From Anisus vortex (Eukaryota; Mollusca; Gastropoda; Planorbidae): DNA of 64,000 nucleotides. The translations under genes and the position numbers were made by a program. Position 1 is the first letter of the stretch. Each line of letters opens with the position of its first letter. This document shows positions 56,805 through 64,000 of this stretch, piece by piece. The stretch spans positions 17,501 through 81,500 of the forward strand of contig CASBPS010000080.1 in NCBI GenBank assembly GCA_949126835.1, read 5' to 3'. Under the pieces are notes generated by a model. It saw only the letters and a program-made list of their open reading frames with translations. It was not told the origin of the DNA and did no database searches.

Positions 56805-58793
56805 GTACAACGACTTAAATAGCAGATTTCTAGTTTTGGCTTCTTTTCTGGCCGTACAAGGACTTAAAAAGCAGATTTGTTGTTTTGGCTTCTCCACAAA
56901 CCGTACAACGACTTGACTAGCAGATTTGTGCTAATGGTGCTTATGTTTTGGCCGTACAACGACTTGAATAGCAGATTTGTGGTTTTGGCTTCTCTTTTCG
57001 CCGTAATACAGCAGATTTGTGGTTTTGGCTTCTCTACTGGCCGTACAAAAGCAGATTTGTGGTTTTGGCTTCTCCAGAAACCGTACAACGACTTGAAAGC
57101 AGATTTCTGGTTTTGGCTCCTATTCTGGCCGTACAAAAGCAGATTTGTGGTTTTGGCTTTTCCACAATCCGTACAACGACTTGAATAGCAGATTTCTTGT
57201 TTTGGCTTCTTTTCTAACCGTAAAACAGCAGATTTATGGTTTTGGCTTCTCTACTGGCCGTACAAAAGCAGATTTGTGGTTTTGGCGTTTCCACAGTCCG
57301 TACAACGACTTGAATAGCAGATTTCTTGTTTTGGCTCCTTTTCTGGCCGTAAAACAGCAGATTTCTGGTTTTGGCTTTTTTTCTGGCCGTACAACGACTT
57401 GAAAAAAAGATTTGTGGTTTCAGCTTCTCTTTTGGCCGTAACACAGCAGATTTGTGGTTTTGGCTCTCTCCACAAACCGTACAACGACTTAAATAGCAGA
57501 TTTCTAGTTTTGGCTTCCTTTCTGGCCGTACAAGGACTTAAAAAGCAGATTTGTTGTTTTGGCTTCTCCACAAACCGTACAACGACTTGACTAGCAGATT
57601 TGTAATAATGGTGCTTCTGTTCTGGCCGTACAACGACTTGAATAGCAGATTTGTGGTTTTGGCTTCTCTTTTCGCCGTAATACAGCAGATTTGTGGTTTT
57701 GGCTTCTCTACTAGCCGTACAAAAGCAGATTTGTGGTTTTGGCTTCTCCAGAAACCGTACAACGACTTGAAAAGCAGATTTCTGGTTTTGGCTCCTTTTC
57801 TGGCCGTACAAAAGCAGATTTGTTGTTTTGGCTTCTCCACAAACCGTACAACGACTTGACTAGCAGATTTGTGGTAATGGTGCTTCTGTTCTGGCCGTAC
57901 AACGACTTGAATAGCAGATTTGTGGTTTTGGCTTCTCTTTTCGCCGTAATACAGCAGATTTGTGGTTTTGTCTTCTCTACTAGCCGTACAAAAGCAGATT
58001 TCTGGTTTTGGCTTCTCCAGAAACCGTACAACGACTTGACAAGAAGATTTGTGGTTTTAGCTTCTCTTTTGGCCGTAACACAGCAGATTTATGGTTTTGG
58101 CTCTCTCAACAAACTGTACAACGACTTGAAAAGCAGATTTCTTGTTTTGGCTTCTTTTCTGGCCATAAAACAGCAGATTTATGGTTTTGGCTTTCTCCAC
58201 AAACCGTACAACGACTTAAATAGCAGATTTCTAGTTTTGGCTTCTTTTCTGGCCGTACAAGGACTTAAAAAGCAGATTTTTTGTTTTGGCTTCTCCACAA
58301 ACCGTACAACGACTTGACTAGCAGATTTGTGGTAATGGTGCTTGTGTTCTGGCCGTACAACGACTTGAATAGCAGATTTGTGGTTTTGGCTTCTCTTTTC
58401 TAACCGTAAAACAGCAGATTTGTGGTTTTGGCTTCTCTACTGGCCGTACAAAAGCAGATTTGTGGTTTTGGCGTTTCCACAGTCCGTACAACGACTTGAA
58501 TAGCAGATTTCTTGTTTTGGCTCCTTTTCTGGCCGTACAACGACTTGAAAAGAAGATTTGTGGTTTTAGCTTCTCTTTTGGCCGTAACACAGCAGATTTA
58601 TGGTTTTCGCTTCTCTTTTGGCCGTAAAACAGCAGATTTGTCGTTTTGGCTCCTTTTCTGGCCGTAAAACAGCAGATTTCTGGTTTTGTCTTTTTTTCTG
58701 GCCGTACAACGACTTGAAAAGAAGATTTGTGGTTTCAGCTTCTCTTTTGGCCGTAACACAGCAGATTTGTGGTTTTGGCTCTCTCCACAAACC
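56805..58793 (+). repeat. Irregular block with several hybrids (674, 727, 588 bp)
   Basis: Module starts 56805, 57479, 58206. The second contains a k/e hybrid (57806-57845) that restarts the module at f, then an i variant joined directly to m (57986/58026), then n-l2-nx. The third has a 51-bp g/l hybrid (58355-58405) leading into p-q-r, then m'-n'-o-a-b-c without an intervening l. Confidence 0.84.
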
Positions 58794-59885
58794 GTACAAC
58801 GACTTGAATAGCAGATTTCTAGTTTTGGCTTCTTTTCTGGCCGTACAAGGACTTAAAAAGCAGATTTGTTGTTTTGGCTTCTCCGCAAACCGTACAACGA
58901 CTTGACTAGCAGATTTGTGGTAATGGTGCTTCTGTTCTGGCCGTACAACGACTTTAATAGCAGATTTGTGGTTTTGGCTTCTCTTTTCGCCGTAATACAG
59001 CAGATTTGTGGTTTTGGCTACTCTACTAGCCGTACAAAAGCAGATTTGTGGTTTTGGCTTCTCCAGAAACCGTACAACGACTTGAAAAGCAGATTTCTGG
59101 TTTTGGCTCCTTTTCTGGCCGTACAAAAGCAGATTTGTGGTTTTGACTTTTCCAAAATCCGTACAACGACTTGAATAGCAGATTTCTTGTTTTGGCTTCT
59201 TTTCTGGCCGTACAACGACTTGACAAGATGTTTTGTGGTTTTAGCTTCTCTTTTGGCCGTAACACAGCAGATTTATGGTTTTGGCTCTCTCCACAAACCG
59301 TACAACGACTTGAATAGCAGATTTCTAGTTTTGGCTTTTTTTCTGGCCGTACAAGGACTTAAAAAGCAGATTTGTTGTTTTGGCTTCTCAACAAACCGTA
59401 CAACGATCTGACTAGCAGATTTGTGGTAATGGTGCTTCTGTTCTGGCCGTTCAACGACTTGAATAGCAGATTTGTGGTTTTGGCTTCTCTTTTCGCCGTA
59501 ATACAGCAGATTTGTGGTTTTGGCTTCTCTACTGGCCGTACAAAAGCAGATTTGTGGTTTTGGCGTTTCCACAGTCCGTACAACGACTTGAATAGCAGAT
59601 TTCTTGTTTTGGCTCCTTTTCTGGCCGTACAACGACTTGAAAAGAAGATTTGTGGTTTTAGCTTCTCTTTTGGCCCTAACACAGCAGATTTATGGTTTTG
59701 GCTTCTCTTTTGGCCGTAAAACAGCAGATTTGTTGTTTTGGCTCCTTTTCTGGCCGTAAAACAGCAGATTTCTGGTTTTAGCTTTTTTTCTGGCCGTACA
59801 ACGACTTGAAAAGAAGATTTGTGGTTTCAGCTTCTCTTTTGGCCGTAACACAGCAGATTTGTGGTTTTGGCTCTCTCCACAAACC
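58794..59885 (+). repeat. Two modules of 506 and 586 bp
   Basis: Module starts 58794 (11-mer) and 59300 (d-e-f-g-h-q-r-m'-n'-o-a-b-c). These introduce variants typical of the right end of the window: 'ctccgcaaacc' in e, 'gtacaacgatctgac' in f and 'ggttttagctttttt' in a. Confidence 0.86.
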
Positions 59886-62348
59886 GTACAACGACTTGAA
59901 TAGCAGATTTCTACTTTTGGCTTCTTTTCTGGCCGTACAAGGACTTTAAAAGCAGATTTGTTGTTTTGGCTTCTCCGCAAACCGTACAACGACTTGACTA
60001 GCAGATTTGTGGTAATGGTGCTTCTGTTCTGGCCGTACAACGACTTGAATAGCAGATTTGTGGTTTTGGCTTCTCTTTTCGCCGTAATACAGCAGATTTG
60101 TGGTTTTGGCTTCTCTACTAGCCGTACAAAAGCAGATTTGTGGTTTTGGCTTCTCCAGAAACCGTACAACGACTTGAAAAGCAGATTTCTGGTTTTGGCT
60201 CCTTTTCTGGCCGTACAAAAGCAGATTTGTGGTTTTGGCTTTTCCACAATCCGTACAACGACTTGAATAGCAGATTTCTTCTTTTGGCTTCTTTTCTGGC
60301 CGTACAACGACTTGACAAGAAGATTTGTGGTTTTAGCTTCTCTTTTGGCCGTAACACAGCAGATTTATGGTTTTGGCTCTCTCCACAAACCGTACAACGA
60401 CTTGAATAGCAGATTTCTAGTTTTGGCTTTTTTTCTGGCTGTACAAGGACTTAAAAAGCAGATTTGTTGTTTTGGCTTCTCAACAAACCGTACAACGATC
60501 TGACTAGCAGATTTGTGGTAATGGTGCTTCTGTTCTGGCCGTTCAACGACTTGAATAGCAGATTTGTGGTTTTGGCTTCTCTTTTCGCCGTAATACAGCA
60601 GATTTGTGGTTTTGGCTTCTCTACTGGCCGTACAAAAGCAGATTTGTGGTTTTGGCGTTTCCACAGTCCGTACAACGACTTGAAAAGAAGATTTGTGGTT
60701 TTAGCTTCTCTTTTGGCCGTAACATAGCAGATTTATGGTTTTGGCTTCTCTTTTGGCCGTAAAACAGCAGATTTGTTGTTTTGGCTCCTTTTCTGGCCGT
60801 AAAACAGCAGATTTCTGGTTTTAGCTTTTTTTCTGGCCGTACAACGACTTGAAAAGAAGATTTGTGGTTTCAGCTTCTCTTTTGGCCGTAACACAGCAGA
60901 TTTGTGGTTTTGGCTCTCTCCACAAACCGTACAACGACTTGAATAGCAGATTTCTAGTTTTGGCTTCTTTTCTGGCCGTACAAGGACTTTAAAAGCAGAT
61001 TTGTTGTTTTGGCTTCTCCGCAAACCGTACAACGACTTGACTAGCAGATTTGTGGTAATGGTGCTTCTGTTCTGGCCGTACAACGACTTGAATAGCAGAT
61101 TTGTGGTTTTGGCTTCTCTTTTCGCCGTAATACAGCAGATTTGTGGTTTTGGCTTCTCTACTAGCCGTACAAAAGCAGATTTGTGGTTTTGGCTTCTCCA
61201 GAAACCGTACAACGACTTGAAAAGCAGATTTCTGGTTTTGGCTCCTTTTCTGGCCGTACAAAAGCAGATTTGTGGTTTTGGCTTTTCCACAATCCGTACA
61301 ACGACTTGAAAAGCAGATTTCTTCTTTTGGCTTCTTTTCTGGCCGTACAACGACTTGACAAGAAGATTTGTGGTTTTAGCTTCTCTTTTGGCCGTAACAC
61401 AGCAGATTTATGGTTTTGGCTCTCTACACAAACCGTACAACGACTTGAATAGCAGATTTCTAGTTTTGGCTTTTTTTCTGGCTGTACAAGGACTTAAAAA
61501 GCAGATTTGTTGTTTTGGCTTCTCAACAAACCGTACAACGATCTGACTAGCAGATTTGTGGTAATGGTGCTTCTGTTCTGGCCGTACAACGACTTGAATA
61601 GCAGATTTGTGGTTTTGGCTTCTCTTTTCGCCGTAATACAGCAGATTTGTGGTTTTGGCTTTTCTATTGGCCGTACAAAAGCAGATTTGTGGTTTTGGCT
61701 TCTCCAGAAACCGTACAACGACTTGAAAAGCAGATTTCTGGTTTTGGTTCCTTTTCTGGCCGTACAAAAACAGATTTATGGTTTTGGCTCTCTCCACAAA
61801 CCGTACAACGACTTGAATAGCAGATTTCTAGTTTTGGCTTCTTTTCTGGCCGTACAAGGACTTAAAAAACAGATTTGATGTTTTGGCTTCTCCACAAACC
61901 GTACAACGACTTGACTAGCAGATTTGTGGTAATGGTGCTTCTGTTCTGGCCGTACAACGACTTTAATAGCAGATTTGTGGTTTTGGCTTCTCTACTGGCC
62001 GTACAAAAGCAGATTTGTGGTTTTGGCGTTTCCACAGTCCGTACAACGACTTGAATAGCAGATTTCTTGTTTTGGCTCCTTTTCTGGCCGTACAACGACT
62101 TGAAAAGAAGATTTGTGGTTTTAGCTTCTCTTTTGGCCGTAACACAGCAGATTTATGGTTTTGGCTTCTCTTTTGGCCGTAAAACAGCAGATTTGTTGTT
62201 TTGGCTCCTTTTCTGGCCGTAAAACAGCAGATTTCTGGTTTTAGCTTTTTTTCTGGCCGTACAACGACTTGAAAAGAAGATTTGTGGTTTCAGCTTCTCT
62301 TTTGGCCGTAACACAGCAGATTTGTGGTTTTGGCTCTCTCCACAAACC
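59886..62348 (+). repeat. Block V copy 1 (2463 bp)
   Basis: Modules 59886 (506), 60392 (537), 60929 (506), 61435 (368), 61803 (546), summing to 2463. In 60392 q joins m' directly (r absent). Block-specific variants include 'gatttcttcttttggc' in l, 'aggactttaaaagcag' in e and 'ctggctgtac' at the d/e boundary. Confidence 0.88.
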
Positions 62349-64000
62349 GTACAACGACTTGAATAGCAGATTTCTAGTTTTGGCTTCTTTTCTGGCCGTA
62401 CAAGGACTTTAAAAGCAGATTTGTTGTTTTGGCTTCTCCGCAAACCGTACAACGACTTGACTAGCAGATTTGTGGTAATGGTGCTTCTGTTCTGGCCGTA
62501 CAACGACTTGAATAGCAGATTTGTGGTTTTGGCTTCTCTTTTCGCCGTAATACAGCAGATTTGTGGTTTTGGCTTCTCTACTAGCCGTACAAAAGCAGAT
62601 TTGTGGTTTTGGCTTCTCCAGAAACCGTACAACGACTTGAAAAGCAGATTTCTGGTTTTGGCTCCTTTTCTGGCCGTACAAAAGCAGATTTGTGGTTTTG
62701 GCTTTTCCACAATCCATACAACGACTTGAATAGCAGATTTCTTCTTTTGGCTTCTTTTCTGGCCGTACAACGACTTGACAAGAAGATTTGTGGTTTTAGC
62801 TTCTCTTTTGGCCGTAACACAGCAGATTTATGGTTTTGGCTCTCTCCACAAACCGTACAACGACTTGAATAGCAGATTTCTAGTTTTGGCTTTTTTTCTG
62901 GCTGTACAAGGACTTAAAAAGCAGATTTGTTGTTTTGGCTTCTCAACAAACCGTACAACGATCTGACTAGCAGATTTGTGGTAATGGTGCTTCTGTTCTG
63001 GCCGTTCAACGACTTGAATAGCAGATTTGTGGTTTTGGCTTCTCTTTTCGCCGTAATACAGCAGATTTGTGGTTTTGGCTTCTCTACTGGCCGTACAAAA
63101 GCAGATTTGTGGTTTTGGCGTTTCCACAGTCCGTACAACGACTTGAAAAGAAGATTTGTGGTTTTAGCTTCTCTTTTGGCCGTAACATAGCAGATTTATG
63201 GTTTTGGCTTCTCTTTTGGCCGTAAAACAGCAGATTTGTTGTTTTGGCTCCTTTTCTGGCCGTAAAACAGCAGATTTCTGGTTTTAGCTTTTTTTCTGGC
63301 CGTACAACGACTTGAAAAGAAGATTTGTGGTTTCAGCTTCTCTTTTGGCCGTAACACAGCAGATTTGTGGTTTTGGCTCTCTCCACAAACCGTACAACGA
63401 CTTGAATAGCAGATTTCTAGTTTTGGCTTCTTTTCTGGCCGTACAAGGACTTTAAAAGCAGATTTGTTGTTTTGGCTTCTCCGCAAACCGTACAACGACT
63501 TGACTAGCAGATTTGTGGTAATGGTGCTTCTGTTCTGGCCGTACAACGACTTGAATAGCAGATTTGTGGTTTTGGCTTCTCTTTTCGCCGTAATACAGCA
63601 GATTTGTGGTTTTGGCTTCTCTACTAGCCGTACAAAAGCAGATTTGTGGTTTTGGCTTCTCCAGAAACCGTACAACGACTTGAAAAGCAGATTTCTGGTT
63701 TTGGCTCCTTTTCTGGCCGTACAAAAGCAGATTTGTGGTTTTGGCTTTTCCACAATCCGTACAACGACTTGAAAAGCAGATTTCTTCTTTTGGCTTCTTT
63801 TCTGGCCGTACAACGACTTGACAAGAAGATTTGTGGTTTTAGCTTCTCTTTTGGCCGTAACACAGCAGATTTATGGTTTTGGCTCTCTACACAAACCGTA
63901 CAACGACTTGAATAGCAGATTTCTAGTTTTGGCTTTTTTTCTGGCTGTACAAGGACTTAAAAAGCAGATTTGTTGTTTTGGCTTCTCAACAAACCGTACA
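62349..64000 (+). repeat. Block V copy 2, truncated by the window end
   Basis: Modules 62349 (506), 62855 (537), 63392 (506) and the first 103 bp of 63898, matching copy 1 at +2463, including 'gaaaagcagatttcttc' in l and 'ctctacacaaacc' in n. A private change is 'aatccatac' near 62713. The array continues past the right edge. Confidence 0.88.

Larger units (their letters stand above)
1..64000 (+). repeat. Higher-order satellite DNA array spanning the whole window
   Basis: Every segment I parsed resolves into head-to-tail monomers of 40-41 or 49-51 bp sharing the core 'cagattt.tggttttggc', with 'cc|gta' at most monomer boundaries. No inverted monomer, unique interval or foreign insertion was seen. 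Monomers are ordered into modules (most often 506, 596, 675 or 368 bp), and modules into blocks of 1.1-3.5 kb that recur nearly exactly. This three-level layout is typical of eukaryotic satellite arrays shaped by unequal exchange and conversion. The family and organism are not recognised. Orientation '+' is arbitrary. Confidence 0.98.

Noticed and set aside
1..64000. CRISPR-like alternation of conserved core and variable flank
   Set aside because: The flanks are not unique spacers: they fall into about twenty recurring subtypes in fixed order. There are no cas genes, and the monomers abut without spacers.
1..64000. Telomeric or subtelomeric repeat
   Set aside because: No TTAGGG, TTTAGGG or similar short tandem is present; the unit is 40-51 bp and not G-run based.

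Overview
The window is one uninterrupted tandem-repeat (satellite) array from base 1 to base 64000. I found no gene, RNA gene, transposon, CRISPR array or unique spacer. Every stretch parses head-to-tail into related monomers of two length classes, all in the same orientation: a long class of 49 bp (one subtype 51 bp) and a short class of 40-41 bp. The short class lacks the 9 bp 'cgacttgaa' present after 'gtacaa' in the long class. All monomers share the core 'cagattt.tggttttggc' and usually begin with 'gta' after a preceding 'cc'. At about 46 bp each there are roughly 1,400 monomers. GC is about 43% in a typical monomer. An array of this size and layering points to a eukaryotic chromosome (centromeric, pericentromeric, subtelomeric or knob satellite). 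I do not recognise the family and cannot name the organism; both ends of the array lie outside the window.

Level 2. I named the subtypes by letter (exemplars are in the feature list). They follow a fixed order, d-e-f-g-h-i-j-k-l-m-n, giving an 11-monomer module of 505-506 bp. Common variants are: a 13-mer of 595-596 bp (l2 and nx added); two 15-mers of 674-677 bp (m-n replaced by m'-n'-o-a-b-c, or by p-q-r-a-b-c); 10-mers of 455-457 bp (f/g or e/f fused into one monomer); an 8-mer of 368 bp (d to j, then a k/n hybrid); and rarer forms of 139, 270, 328, 367, 635, 727, 763, 845 and 942 bp. About 120 modules tile the window, and their start positions are given in the block entries.

Level 3. Strings of 2 to 7 modules are themselves repeated as long, nearly identical blocks: P (2304 bp, 6.1-10.7 kb), Q (2232 bp, 11.3-15.8 kb), R (3316 bp, 16.3-23.0 kb), W (1448 bp, 31.4-34.2 kb), T (2858 bp, 33.4-38.6 kb), U (2265 bp, 40.9-45.3 kb, with a 1083-bp sub-duplication), S (3465 or 3516 bp, three copies, 46.4-56.8 kb) and V (2463 bp, 59.9 kb to the window end). 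The module lengths add up exactly to each period. A still larger relation joins 8.84-17.74 kb with 21.1-27.78 kb (offset 12275-12276 bp, then 10044 bp), the difference being exactly one Q unit. Between these homogenised blocks lie irregular stretches (1.9-3.2, 27.4-29.5, 56.8-58.8 kb) with truncated modules and hybrid monomers.

The most informative signals are hybrid monomers that sit on block junctions (for example 32805-32844 and 36218-36257). They look like products of unequal exchange between out-of-register monomers. Open frames up to 296 codons occur on the minus strand, but they are by-products of a stop-poor repeat read in three phases and I do not call them genes.
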